Assembly (NCBI GenBank): GCA_022701365.1
Contig: JAKUHH010000130.1
Span: forward strand, 101,571-165,570
From: Mycocentrospora acerina
Taxonomy: Eukaryota; Ascomycota; Dothideomycetes; Pleosporales
Direction of reading: 5' to 3'
DNA: 64,000 nucleotides
The translations under genes and the position numbers were made by a program. Below are positions 24,361 to 35,506 of this stretch, in pieces (within the stretch, counting starts at the first letter, position 1; each line of letters opens with the position of its first letter). The notes beneath the pieces were generated by a model. It did no database searches and was not told the origin of the DNA. It was given only the letters and a program-made list of their open reading frames with translations.

Positions 24361-25981
24361 TAGCTTGGCCATGCTCGACAAACGTGCGCAAATGTATCAA
24401 CACCTATCATCTTGTATTACTAGATCTTGTACTACTGTGTTCTACTTAATCAACCCCGTTTTTTGTTCTCCGAATTTCAGAAACTTCTGTCACACAAATT
24501 TGAAGAATTAGCTTGCATGATAAACGATTATGGTACCTTGCATTGCGCCTAACCTGCAGCATGACCTATCGAATTGCGCCCAGGTCCCACATCTCTTTAC
24601 GACACCTGCTCATCTCCGCCAACCGTTTTCCCCTCAGACCTAGCCTGCCAATCAAATCACCTGCCTGAGGCTCAGGTGTGAGTTTTGTGGCGCCGCACAG
24701 TCTCACCGGTGAAAAGCGTCAGCTACAATTCATCTATTCCACAGCGATCCGCAACACCATCACTGCAGTGTGCGTTGGTGCTGCGCAATCTCATTTAACT
24801 CTTTACACACGCGTGATGTATAGAAAAAGAAAGCAAAACTTAATTCGTGAGCTGATGCAACTAAGTTTAGGCGACATGCACGTCAACGTCAACCTTGTGT
24901 CGCGATTTAGATAGGTGCAAGGAATAACCCGCCTTTTCCTTGGACTACCTCTCCACTAACTTCTTTCCCGTAGCATCGGCAGTTACGATCCATGTACCCT
25001 GTAGAGTTTAAAGGCGTTCGCTATGCTCGTTCCTGTCAGTCGCTCAACTATCCACCGCATGCACCGGACCTGCCGAACGCGTCAGCCTTGTAACACTGCA
25101 GGTACAGATGTCGTGGCCGCCTTTGATCTGACATGGCTGACAGAACGCTATCAGCAAGAAATAAACATGTTCATACACTGCAAACCAGGAGTTCAGCCAG
25201 CCAAAGTCAGAAGGCTTGGTTACCTTGCTGATGGACGTCAAGGTTCCCCGTGCACGGCATAACCCATACGTGCCATTCAGACGGGAATGACGTGCACCTC
25301 TAATCCAACTATGCGTCTCCACATCATCGAATCTGCAGGTTTCACATGCAATTATCCAATCGTTTTTTTTCTTCTCATCCCTCACAGGTACAGAAAAAAT
25401 ATCGTTTTCCACAGATACAACGTTAGCCGGTTGCCGTGCATGCTCCGTGCTCTCGACTCTAAACTAAAGCACACCACCAACGGCTTTTGAAATTCACCCA
25501 CGCTGAGACTACAAGCTCATTTAGACACACCATCGTCCCCTCCCCCCGAAAATAGAAGTTGTTTGCTGCATGCAGAAAATTATTCAAGGGTATTCCCAGA
25601 TTCATTGAATACATCTTAGCCAGCATCTTTAATCAACCAGAATATGCATTTGAAAGTCACGAAAAGTGGGGAATGGCTCATACTACGGGAGGGTGGGACT
25701 ATAATACATCTATTTCAAGAAGCATAATTCAGCATCATCGTCAGAGACCGTGCGGGAGAAATGATGAATCAGTCAGTGGAGAATTATGCGGGGTATCAGC
25801 CTGAAGAGAAGACCGATTCAATCACTGTCGCGACACAGGAAAAGGCAATGATTTCATATGCAAAAAAAGTTAACTTTAAAGAGTAAAACGGCGCTCTATA
25901 GTTCTATCCCATATTCCCATCTGTTCATCTCACCACAATCTCAACCTCTCAAATCAACAACTGTATCAACTGGATATCTCT
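24361..25981. other. 1.6-kb intergenic stretch
   Basis: Short open frames only, including 122 codons on the minus strand at 25044-25412. No domain, RNA gene or repeat recognised. The right end is the 3' flank of the effector-like gene. Confidence 0.4.
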
Positions 25982-26713
25982 CTACAAGGTACCATCACCG
26001 AGGCACCTCTTCAGCGGGAATGAGTCGCCTGTGCAGAGCGAAATCACACCATCCACCCACGCCAATCCATCGTAGCTCTTGCTCTTGTACGAATCCGCCT
26101 GGTAGTAAGCCAAGCTCCCCTCGCCACCGAGGGATCCCTTCCAGACGTTTCCGCTCTCACGGTGGGTCCACGCGTTGCTGACCCATGCGCCGTACTTGTC
26201 GACAGGGATAACAGCGGAGAACTGCTGGCTGATTGTCGTGGTCCATGTCTGGCTGTAGTCGATGCTAGATGACACGCCGAGGAAGTCCTTGACGAGCGTG
26301 AGGGAGACACCCACACCGACAGAGATGGAGTTTGCGACTGAGTAGCCGCTAGATACAGAGATGGTGGTAGGGGCTCCCTTGACGATGGCGCTCATCTGAA
26401 TGTCCCAGCCGAGGAAATCGGAGGCCGGGTTGGGGATGATGATGGTATCAGCGCGCTTGCTGAGGCTGTCTGAGGCGATTTTGCTCACTTCCTCGCCACT
26501 GACAGTGGTGAGGGAGGAGTCGAGGTAGGCCGGAGCTGGGGGAGCGACGCCAGACTCCTGAAGTGCCTTGAGTTGCTCGAACTCGGCGCGCTTGATGACT
26601 GAGTAGCGACCTTTGCCATAGAGGATGACATCATCTTCTCCAACCTGAATGGCTGGGGCGGCAGCAACCAGAGCGGCGCTGGAGGCGAGAGCAAGAGCGG
26701 CGGTGAAGCGCAT
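25982..26713 (-). CDS. secreted pro-protein, Celp0028-like candidate effector
   Basis: A single exon of 243 residues. Residues 1-18 form a signal peptide (MRFTAALALASSAALVAAA, cut near Ala-Ala-Pro). A propeptide follows, with KR dibasic sites at 41-42 and 86-87 that fit Kex2 cleavage; the second would release a mature domain starting ADTIIIPNPASDFLGWD. The mature part is beta-rich with repeated Ser/Val stretches. Its only two cysteines lie near the C-terminus, in SLCTGDSFPLKRCLGDGTL. That ending and the IIIPNP...FLGWD block match, from memory, a widespread ascomycete secreted family annotated as Celp0028 effector-like. Its biochemical role is not known to me. A TATA-like element lies about 155 bp upstream. 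The next gene, on the opposite strand, also encodes a secreted protein. Confidence 0.75.
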   Translation of the reverse strand: MRFTAALALASSAALVAAAPAIQVGEDDVILYGKGRYSVIKRAEFEQLKALQESGVAPPAPAYLDSSLTTVSGEEVSKIASDSLSKRADTIIIPNPASDFLGWDIQMSAIVKGAPTTISVSSGYSVANSISVGVGVSLTLVKDFLGVSSSIDYSQTWTTTISQQFSAVIPVDKYGAWVSNAWTHRESGNVWKGSLGGEGSLAYYQADSYKSKSYDGLAWVDGVISLCTGDSFPLKRCLGDGTL

Positions 26714-27708
26714 GATGAATGAGTTTTGTATGAATATATACGGAAAGAGTGTATATGTAAAGAGTGACGAAGCCTTTCAAAGGTTGGGCTGAAGTGAATG
26801 TGGGTTGTTTGAGAGGAACGAATGTGGGAGTGTGATGATGAGAGAATATCGGTGTGGATTGAATACAATACTTATACAGAGTAGTACTCCCAAAGCCTCA
26901 CCTGCTTGTCGTCACTCGGTGAGTTAATCGGTCACGTTTGCTGGTTAAGCTAATTGGCAGTACTGGCAGTGGGGTGGAACCTTCCATCGGACCGACGTTC
27001 ATGATGAAGGAACGCTGTGATGCCTGAAAAACCAGTGGGGCGAATCTCCCCTCGTTCAACATGGTGTTATCTGCCACAGGTTACAGAAACATGCCCATAC
27101 TCGGACGTTGATTCGACGTCCAGAATACATGGCCTGCCAGTTTCATACGCTATCTTTCCCATTGGCCCAGTAAATGTCAAACTAGAGGACACAAGCGTCG
27201 GACCAACACGCATGACATCTATCAGCGTTTCATGATGCTCTTGGATTCCATTATCCGCTTCCAAAAGCAGTACGCATGATGGAGGTGACATTAGCCGGAA
27301 TTTCCCCATAAGCCTTTTGCCAAGACTTTGTATGGTTTCCAGCGGCCGATCGATTCCCCTCCCGTCCAGGGTCCGTTTCAGTCGTCATCATGTTCACCAC
27401 AATTCCACCGACAACCACCGGTGCAATCTCTCACAACAAGGTAGTAACTTGGCGGTGAAAGTAGTCGAGGCAATTGCTGTACTCACAGCATATTTGCCAT
27501 GTAGATAAGTATCTCATGCCCAACCCACCAAACACCAAGATATCAATTCAAGTCCACACCACGCTTCGTCCTACACTTTACACTCGCTCATTCATCCATC
27601 TATTCATTCATTCGCCTTACGCGCCTCCATTCTTTTCCAACCCAACACCAACACCACACTGTTGAACAAAACCCAACCAACCAACCAACCAACCAACCAA
27701 TCTTCAAT
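26714..27708. other. shared upstream region of two divergent secreted-protein genes
   Basis: 995 bp separate the two start codons. On the minus strand, TATAAGTATT (26866-26876 region) is a TATA candidate for the effector-like gene. The right side is C-rich and ends in a (CCAA)n array just before the next ATG. Confidence 0.4.
27673..27700. repeat. (CCAA)7 microsatellite in a 5' leader
   Basis: A perfect tetranucleotide array ends 8 bp before the ATG at 27709, so it is almost certainly transcribed as leader. A comparable array precedes the small gene at 53939. Confidence 0.9.
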
Positions 27709-28103
27709 ATGCGTTCCACCAGCACCCTCCTCGCTCTCGTCGCTCTCCTTACTCCCTTTGTGGCAGCCGATCTCCACAACGCAGCTGTGTGCGTAAACAA
27801 AGTTGGCGGCGCAAATGTCTACAACGCCGATGCAACCAGCAAGGCGTGCGCGGCATACAAGGCGCGTAACACGGGAAACAAGCAGTGGGACCAGTGCCCG
27901 GATTGCAACCTGGTAAGTCCATCTCTCTCCCACCGACCAAGCGTCGGAACTCGGCATGGGAAGACTTAAAAGCTAACGTTCTTTTCCTCTTGCAGAAGGT
28001 CATTGGTAACTTGAACCTGTGCGACTCGGCTGGGTGGCACATTGGCGGAGACGAGATGCAGTACTACTGCAAGCAGAACGGCGCCAACTCGATCGCCAAC
28101 TGA
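27709..28103 (+). CDS. small cysteine-rich secreted protein, 103 residues
   Basis: Two exons, 27709-27912 and 27996-28103, with an 83-bp intron (GTAAGT donor, GCTAAC branch, CTCTTGCAG acceptor) placed between whole codons. Residues 1-20 are a signal peptide (MRSTSTLLALVALLTPFVAA). The mature part of about 83 residues has six cysteines: one near its start (AVCVNK), one in SKACAAY, a CPDC pair, one in NLCDSAG and one in YYCKQNG. That count would allow three disulphides. The size and pattern fit fungal small secreted proteins, including candidate effectors. The SAGWHIGGDEMQYYCKQNGA block looks conserved, but I assign no function. The ATG is the first after the CCAA leader array. Confidence 0.8.
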
Positions 28104-29045
28104 GATTGTTTTTTCCATGAAAGTGTATAGATTTCCTTATAGAAAGACGTTTTTGTAGCTCTTGATAGTCTGATTTGTTAGAATTAGAGGGAGGAGGATG
28201 AGAAGGAAGGGGAAATGATAACTTTTTTTCTCTCTCTGATCATGTTGCATAAGCTCTTCTTCTTCTTCTTTTTTTCTCTGAACATACTATACCATACCAT
28301 AACATAACATAACATAACATACAATCCACTATCTCTTTACCTCTCTGTTTCGCCTATAGTGCTCATCCCCATATCCTAGCACAACTCACATCCTTATCGC
28401 TTAGTCTGTCTTATACATTATCTTGGCAATTCGTGGTTCGATAACAGTAGTTGTAATCGTAGCCGTAGTAATGTGTCAGCCTCTCGACCCAGACTCTCCG
28501 CGTTGTCATCAACTTATTCCCCAATCTATCCTGCCTGCTCTTATTCCTGGGTGTGATATGACATGACCTGATTATTCTGCTAAAAGCCAATACATCCGAG
28601 ACGTCTAGTGCTACGTTTAAAATCCCTGGAACCATTATTGTTCCTAAACTCCCTGTTGCTTTCAGAGGGTGTGTGTGTCATTAGTAAAGTTGGAAGGCTA
28701 GATGCTTTCAAGTCAGTATGGCAGTTCTTGGAGAAAAGGCGCAGAGTTTGGGGTACTGTAGTTAAGCACCAGCGCAAATAAGTCCGGTTGATCTACATTT
28801 TGGGTATCGTGGTATCTTTGCTCTTTCTCCTTCTTCTTCTCACTTCTTGCCTCTCCTCTCCACCTCATTCTTTTCTGGTTCCCATCGTCAAGAATACATC
28901 CCACCAACTCTTCCTTCATCAAACGTCCTGCAACTCACGGTCCCATCTCCGTCACTGTTTCAGCCCTATATTCTCGCTTCATTTGATTTCATTTCGGGTC
29001 GTCCCGTTTCGCGGCCCCTCATCACCTCATCACCTCATTACCCCA
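28104..29045. other. intergenic with simple repeats
   Basis: Holds a TTCTTCTT tract near 28255-28275 and an (AACAT)n array at about 28300-28321, then pyrimidine-rich sequence. No gene recognised. Confidence 0.45.
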
Positions 29046-30059
29046 TTATCTTGTTGCATATAGACTCCCTGGTAACTCGACCGGCCGCTCATGACTCGCC
29101 ACCTCCGCAACACCATCATGACCTACTTCCAACGGTGGACTTGGCATCTCGTGTTTTGCCGCACCATCATGGTACATTTCGTATTTGGTCAGTGGCGGAG
29201 TGGCATATTCATTTGGGTTGTGTGTAGCAGGTGACGCATATCCCGGTTTGTGTTGTTTCCGTTTGCGCCACAGGAGTGCGAGAACGATAAGCGCGATGAG
29301 GGCAGTGACGCCGACGCCCGCGCCGATTCCTGCTTTGGCAGCGGTGGAGAGGCCGGATGAAGCGGCACTTTCGGTGTTGCTGCCAGTGGCAGGGGTTGTG
29401 GGTGTTGATGTAGATGATGTAGATGACAATAATGATGATGAGGTAGGAGTCTGTGTCGCGGAGGTTTTGCTAGTTGTAGCCGTGGCGCCGAGCAACTATC
29501 TGGTTAAGCATTCTTCTTGCTATTTCCAAGGGGGAAGGCTTACATTAACACTCGAGTACGCGCGGTCATCGATTTTAGCAATTGGTTCGAACCCCCATCG
29601 CTGCCCGTTTTGCGGAGCGGTGATATTGGAGTCAATTGCGAGGATGCCGGTGGTTTTACGATTCAGATGCCAGTCAGTCCCGTTGTGCGCGTTGCTCAAC
29701 CACCACGTCCCATCGCCCCATGCGCCAAACGTCCAAAACACACTGTCATCCGCGATGTCACCACGAAACATGGCTGGTCGGGTCTTGCCTATTGTCTCCT
29801 CGGTCGATGTGTACTGTGCGCCGATGAATGCATTGTCACCGCCCTCCTTGCAACGAAATGTGTAGACAGTGGAAGAGTTTATAGTGACGGGGAAGATCTG
29901 CCAGCGCATTCCATTTGCAGACGTATCTGTTGTGTTGAAGAAAACCGCGCCTTTGGTGTTGGAATTGCTGTATAGATTTGTGCCCAATAAAGCAGATGTC
30001 TTGTCATTATTAACATAGAGGTAATACCATTGGTTTGTGTCTATTGTTAAGGCAGCCAT
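29046..30059 (-). CDS. single-pass membrane protein with beta-trefoil-like domain
   Basis: Two exons, 30059-29544 and 29495-29046, give 321 residues. The 48-bp intron has a GTAAGC donor and a CTTAAC branch; the acceptor is set by frame (GATAG), not the stronger CCAG five bases earlier. Residues 1-172 contain repeated WxxFxx blocks (MRWQIFPVTI, QRWGFEPI, VFWTFGAWGDGTWWLSN) and several Asn-glycosylation sites, resembling ricin-type beta-trefoils. A Ser/Thr-rich stalk follows (about 180-222), then a membrane helix near 228-247 flanked by WRKRKQ, and a Pro-rich cytosolic tail. That order implies an outside N-terminus, yet no signal peptide is visible at MAALTIDTNQ. An unseen upstream exon or a reverse signal-anchor would explain it. 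The ligand is unknown. Confidence 0.7.
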
Positions 30060-31770
30060 GGTTACAGGTGAAGTCGAAGAAAGGAAGGAAGGAGAGAAGG
30101 AGACGAAACGCGAATATCATTGCATGGCAATGATCGGCTCGGCCAGAATGCATATAAGATGGGGCCTTGCATTAGTGGGGGCTGTAATGGGTGGCACATA
30201 TAGCTTCCAATCATGTTCTCTATTGAATAGCGTGATGCAGATTAGGGGCGGCCCGTTGAGGCCTCTCAGCCTCATGCCGGATAGATACGAGCCACAAACC
30301 AATACTACAACAAACTGCGTAAATTGCACCGTGCCTTTTACATCAGCTGCAAAATTTCCTTGTGATTTCCTTGGCTATTGCAATCGTCAGAGTTATCTTT
30401 TGTATGATCGAGACCAATGTCTGATGCCGAGAATCCTAGATAAGGCGTCCAGCACGCGCGCACGCTACCGCTGTCCAGCCACCATGCCAGATTTAGAAAT
30501 TAAAAAGTACAAAACTCCTCGAATGGGCAGTGTTGGAGAAGACTCCTGTCAGTCTGTGGTGTGCAATATTACCAGCTATATGGTTGATTTGTATGTCTCT
30601 TCATTTTATCATGGCACAATGCTTGAGTGTTTAACCAAATACCTGGTCCTGTCTTTGAAATATTTTTAATTAATTATCGACCTAGTTTCTAATAAAATAA
30701 TCCGAACAAATTCAACCCGATGCTGCTTCAAATCATTCAAGACTTTCGCAATTTTTATAAGTTGATAATAGTGTTTTCTTTATAACGGAAAATAAGACTT
30801 TTGACTCTAGATAAGAATTGTGAACATGCGAATGAAGACGTGTAATTAATATTAGTGTTTTGAGATGTAGAAGAAAACCATCTAAACTATCTCCCACTTT
30901 CACCTACTTCTATCAGATAATAGTGGTATTCCATCAAGTATGTCTGCACGTGCACACCCAGTGTCTTCATATTGTGATGCTCTTGAGATACTCTCTCGCA
31001 TCTTCTTTTGATTATTTACTTGTAGTTTATTCATATGAATACTATTGCTTTCTAAAGTGTACTACCTCTACATTCTCTTAATAATTTACCTCTTGCTTCC
31101 TTTATTTATTTATTTACTCACTGGCTCTTTGTCTTATTTTCCCTCGGGTTCTTCTATTTAGTTTCCTAATGATTTTGTAATGTATTTACTCAGTAGTTCT
31201 TTTACGTATATACTTTTCACATCTTTGAATCATTCACTCGCACCTTCCTCGAATTATTCACCTGTAGCTTCCTCGGAAGGCTCACTTCTAGGCACAAGTG
31301 CTCATATCAGCATCAGTGTTTTTTGAGGATATTGAGTTTTCTCTGTTTACTTGCTGCGATGTGTTTGTAGTAGCTTCTTCCCTACAAGTGTTTAGTATTC
31401 AATCCTCTACATTTGTTTAGCAACCATTTTACGCTTATTCACCGGTCTTTACTCTACGTAGGTTAGTACACATATTTTTGCTCGACTGTCAAGTCTGAGT
31501 ATCTGAAATAAATATACGCTAGTTTCATACTGAGAATGGGAAAGATGATGTTGGTGTTGGGTATCTCGGTTTCATTCAGCCTAGTGTTGAGGATTGTTGC
31601 CACTGGCTCTCGTACCTTCCCGCCTGCACTTCTATTCTCCTTGTTCTCGTTCCGCATGCCAGCATGATGCGGAAGTATTCGTACATGCGCAGTGCTGCAA
31701 TCTCCTCCCGCTGGCATTTTTTTTCTTCTAAACAAACAATACATGTAGCGCCCAATTCTCTTCTCGTCTC
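30060..31770. other. 1.7-kb intergenic stretch, A+T-rich in part
   Basis: No gene recognised. From about 30990 to 31440 a loose motif like ATTYACYYGYAGYTTCYT recurs roughly seven times at irregular spacing, possibly a degenerate repeat or simply T-rich bias. Confidence 0.4.
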
Positions 31771-32447
31771 TCAAGTCGTGAAGAGCGTGTCTTCCTCTCG
31801 CAGGTACTCGCCAATGTCGGCCTGTCTGAATGTAACGACGCCGGTGGGGTCCAGCTTTCTCGCCTCAGCAGTCGATCGCGCGCTGACACCAAAGCCCTGG
31901 AATGCCATGTTAGTTGACAGTACAAAGACATGTTGATGTTCAGTGTACTCACAAGAGGCGTGTCGTTCATGCTAAGCACTATGACACCCTGGTGCTCTGG
32001 GCAGTCCTCGCTCCATCGCCCAACGTGGGCCTTGAGCACATTGCCGCCATACAGGTAGGGCATCTCGCCGTTTGCCTTGACCCAGACCTTGTAGCGCGCA
32101 TGTGGCGCAATGACGGAGAGGGCAGTGACGTGCAGGCGGAACTTGCCCGTTTTTGTGAACTTTCCGAGGCAGATGCCGAGCGAGAGCAGGTTGTCGCGCG
32201 CTACCGAGGTGGCGAGGTTGGCGAGGGATTCGCGGACGTAGTAGACTCTCGAGCCCTGCGTGCAAACGTTAGCATTATGCTGTGTCTACGGCTGCACGTG
32301 CAATCTGGGGAAGCGCACCTGCACGCGGAAGACATTGCGGTCGTTGCCGCCAGCGGGGTCGGCGATGAGGTTGGAAATGCCCTTTCCGCAGTAGCCGGCG
32401 AGCTTCTCGAACAGCGTCTTGGTCTCGGGTTCGGTGAGCGGTCTCAT
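31771..32447 (-). CDS. NIP7: 60S ribosome biogenesis protein NIP7
   Basis: Three exons, 32447-32319, 32255-31953 and 31896-31771, give 185 residues, the normal family length. NIP7 binds pre-rRNA through a C-terminal PUA domain and is needed for 27S processing and 60S assembly in the nucleolus. The N-terminus MRPLTEPETKTLFEKLAGY, the middle YVRESLANLA and FTKTGKFRLHVTAL, and the C-terminal GNVLKAHVGR, GVIVLSMNDTPLGFGV and ADIGEYLREEDTLF all match the family. Both introns (63 and 56 bp) have GT-AG ends with GCTAAC or ACTAAC branches and keep codon phase. It is divergent from NOC3, with 226 bp between the two ATGs. Confidence 0.96.
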
Positions 32448-32673
32448 CTTGCGTGCGTGTGCGTGTGGTTGTGAAGGGAAGAGTCGAGGTCGAGGGTCGA
32501 AGTTGCGGCGCGCAAGTCTGCACTGGCAGCTCAAAAAAAAAGCGGGCCGCGGAAAATACGCAGCCATTCACCGATGGCCGAGCGAGCGACAGCCAAAATT
32601 TCCAGCAGCGAGCGCAAACTCTCCCAGCGACAATCGACCGCCGACAATTGACCTCGACGCCGCCGCCCCAGCC
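32448..32673. promoter_or_regulatory. bidirectional promoter region, NIP7/NOC3
   Basis: 226 bp separate the two divergent start codons. The sequence is G+C-rich with an A9 tract near 32533-32541 and CAGCGA-type repeats; no TATA box is evident. Both genes serve 60S subunit assembly, so co-regulation is expected but not shown. Confidence 0.6.
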
Positions 32674-34761
32674 ATGCCTTCGACCGTGTCACGCGTCCCC
32701 GCCGCCAAGCGTCGCCGGCTGTCCCCGCCCGACGACGACGGCTCGTCTGCGGCCTCGTCCTCGCCGCCGCCCGCAGAGAGCCACAAGGCGAGCTTCCTCA
32801 AAAACGCCTCCAAATGGGACCTCGAGCAGGACTACGAGACGCGGCCCCGCAAGCTGAAGAAGCAGAAGGAGAACAAGAAGCTGCCCATCCGTACCACCGA
32901 GGGATGGGTTGCCCACCCGACCGCCCCAGACGTGCAGATGAAGGACGCCGACTCGGACGCCTCGCTGGGCTCTGGCAGTGACGGCGACGACGACGAGGGT
33001 GAGCCGGCGCCGGAGACGGAGGAGGAGCAGAAGCCCAAGATCCCCGCGCGGCAACAGATTCTCGAGGCCAAGGAAGAACTTGCGCGCATAGCCAGCCTGG
33101 TCAACGAGGACCCTGAGGAGCACATTGGCGCGCTGCGGGCGCTGGCGGAGCTGGCCGAGAACTCGGATAACGTCACCGTCAAGAAGCTGGCGCTGGCCAC
33201 ACAGGTCGCCATCTTCAAGGACCTCATCCCCGGCTACAGGATCCGCCCGCTCTCCGAGGAGGCTATGCCCGAGAAGGTGTCCAAGGAGGTCAAGAGGCTG
33301 CGCAACTTTGAGCAGAAGCTTGTGACCGGCTACCAGGCCTATGTCAAGCATCTGGGCAAGCTGGCCAAGGCGAGCGGCTCCAAGGATGAGCAGCTTGCCA
33401 GTCTAGCCACCGTCGCCGTCAGCTGCGCCTGCAACCTGCTGATTGCAGTGCCACACTTCAACTTCCGCGGCGAGCTGCTGAAGATTCTGGTTGGCAAGCT
33501 GAGCATCAGGCGCGTCGACGCCGATTTTGTGAGGTGCAGGGAGACGCTTGAGAAACTATTCGAGAGCGACGAGGACGGTAATGTCTCGTTGGAAGCCGTC
33601 ACCATGCTCACCAAGATGATGAAGAGCAAAAACTACCACTTTGACGAGAGCGTTCTCAACACGTTCCTCCACCTCCGCCTACTGACAGAATTTTCCCAGA
33701 AGGCCTCCTACCACTCCGTCGATAAGGCCGAGGACCAGCCCCTGAGCGGCAAGAAGCTGAAGCAAAAGCGCGAGTACCGATCCAAGAAGACTCGCAAAGA
33801 CCTGAAGGAGAAAAAGGCAATTGAGAAAGAATTCAAAGAAGCAGACGCCGCCGTCAGCCACGAGGAGCGTGACAGAATGCAAGCCGAGACCCTGAAAATG
33901 GTCTTTGTATCCTACTTCCGCATCCTGAAAGCGCGTTCTCCAAAGCTCATGGGCGCTGTGCTCGAGGGTCTCGCTCGCTACGCACATCTCATCAACCAAG
34001 ATTTCTTCGGTGACATCCTCGAAGCACTCCGCGACATTATTACCACAGCCGAGGTTTCCGCCGCAGCAAACGTATCCGAAGATGAGGATGCAGAGGGCGA
34101 GTCAGACGATGATGACGACGAAATGCCAGAACGAAACCTCACACGTGAATCTCTGCTTTGCGTCATCACCGCATTCGCCCTGCTCGAGGGGCAGGATGCA
34201 GCAAAAGCAGCCTCAGCCCTCAAACTAGATCTAAGCTTCTTCATCACTCATCTCTACCGCACACTCCACCCTGTGGCCCTGAATCCCGACATCGAACTCA
34301 GCGCCAAATCGCTCCACCTCCCTGACCCCTCCGTTCCTGTCCACGAAACTCCCCAAACCAACAAAATCAACGTACAAACCACCATTGTTCTCCTCATCCG
34401 CTCACTAACCTCCGTCCTCCTCCCTGCCACTGCTCTCCGCGGTGTCCCACCCCTCCGTGTTGCCGCCTTTGCCAAGCAACTACTTTCCATCTCCCTGCAG
34501 TTGCCGGAGAAGAGCTGCACGGCGATGCTGGGTCTCGTAAATCGTATCGCAAGGTCACACGGAAAGAAGATTGCGCCATTATGGAACACAGAAGAGAGAC
34601 GCGGGGACGGTGTGTTTGATGCGCTGAAAAATGAGATTGAAGGGAGCAATCCATTTGCCGGGACGGTGTGGGAGGGTGAGTTGTTGAGACATCACTTCAG
34701 TCCCACGGTCAGGGAAGCGGCTGTAGGGATTGAGAAGGGGGTTAGGGAGGCGACGAGGTAG
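32674..34761 (+). CDS. NOC3: nucleolar complex-associated protein 3
   Basis: A single exon of 695 residues, close to yeast Noc3 in length. Noc3 pairs with Noc2 to move pre-60S particles from nucleolus to nucleoplasm and has also been tied to replication licensing. The N-terminus is basic and disordered (AAKRRRLSPPDDD), then acidic. The conserved NOC3 segment includes LPIRTTEGWVAH and KEELARIASLVNEDPEEHIG. Helical repeats and a Lys/Glu-rich coil (KTRKDLKEKKAIEKEFKEAD) follow, then the CBF/MAK21-type C-terminal domain. The ATG at 32674 is preferred over the longer open frame because upstream codons overlap the divergent promoter and the conserved N-terminus begins MPSTVSRVPAAKRRR. Confidence 0.93.
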   Translation: MPSTVSRVPAAKRRRLSPPDDDGSSAASSSPPPAESHKASFLKNASKWDLEQDYETRPRKLKKQKENKKLPIRTTEGWVAHPTAPDVQMKDADSDASLGSGSDGDDDEGEPAPETEEEQKPKIPARQQILEAKEELARIASLVNEDPEEHIGALRALAELAENSDNVTVKKLALATQVAIFKDLIPGYRIRPLSEEAMPEKVSKEVKRLRNFEQKLVTGYQAYVKHLGKLAKASGSKDEQLASLATVAVSCACNLLIAVPHFNFRGELLKILVGKLSIRRVDADFVRCRETLEKLFESDEDGNVSLEAVTMLTKMMKSKNYHFDESVLNTFLHLRLLTEFSQKASYHSVDKAEDQPLSGKKLKQKREYRSKKTRKDLKEKKAIEKEFKEADAAVSHEERDRMQAETLKMVFVSYFRILKARSPKLMGAVLEGLARYAHLINQDFFGDILEALRDIITTAEVSAAANVSEDEDAEGESDDDDDEMPERNLTRESLLCVITAFALLEGQDAAKAASALKLDLSFFITHLYRTLHPVALNPDIELSAKSLHLPDPSVPVHETPQTNKINVQTTIVLLIRSLTSVLLPATALRGVPPLRVAAFAKQLLSISLQLPEKSCTAMLGLVNRIARSHGKKIAPLWNTEERRGDGVFDALKNEIEGSNPFAGTVWEGELLRHHFSPTVREAAVGIEKGVREATR

Positions 34762-35506
34762 ATGTTTTGGGTTGTTTGTTTGTTTGTGTCGTTTTCGCGA
34801 GGACATGAGATGGGGAATCGAATAGATGAATTCATGCTCGGCGGCTAGTTTTTTTCGCTTGCCTGACCACTCAGGCTTCCTTACAGAGTCGTTCCAGATA
34901 TAGTAGGGACTGATGTTGTGATGCGTTCCTTGTAGTCTAACAGCTTCTGCTATTTATTGAAGCTCTGATAATGACAGGATATCGAAACTGCTTAGATTGA
35001 CTTGTAATTTGAGTTTTAAATGATCAATAATCTGATATTCACTCATCTTATCTTTCCCACCTAACGCATTAAAAGTGTACCTGCCTGCGTTCTTACCAGG
35101 GCCATCCTGAGTTGTTGCGCGCAGGGCTGACGCGCCAAGCGTTTCCAGAATATACTGCCGTGCGTCACCGCAGCCCGAAACACCAAACTTTCCCTTTCCA
35201 CCACGCGTCTCACACCCTCAACAGCACCTTCCAACCCCACACATCGCATATACCCACGACATCTCCTTTCGCAACTGCCGGCAGCAAACCATCCGTTCAC
35301 CTTGCCAGACCTTGGCGATTAGCCAGCTTGAGCTTTGCAACCCTCTAAACCAGGCGCGACAAAACACGACACGACCTGACAGCTGCTCTTGCCGTTTGAA
35401 AACGCCGTCGCATCACGAGACCTATCTACCGACTGCGGGAACGAAAAATTCAGCTACAGGAGCTGTCACCATCTACCGCAAAGAGTAATCCAGCACTTTC
35501 GCAACC
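34762..35506. other. intergenic, upstream of ISY1
   Basis: No gene recognised. The right part (35110-35500) is C-rich and likely holds the ISY1 promoter and leader. Confidence 0.4.

Noticed and set aside
32419..32673. Upstream extension of the NOC3 frame to 780 codons
   Set aside because: It overlaps NIP7 exon 1 and the divergent promoter, and the conserved NOC3 N-terminus begins at the ATG at 32674.
32689..33351. Long minus-strand open frame (220 codons) opposite NOC3
   Set aside because: Antisense shadow of G+C-rich coding sequence with Leu/Arg/Gly bias and no domain.
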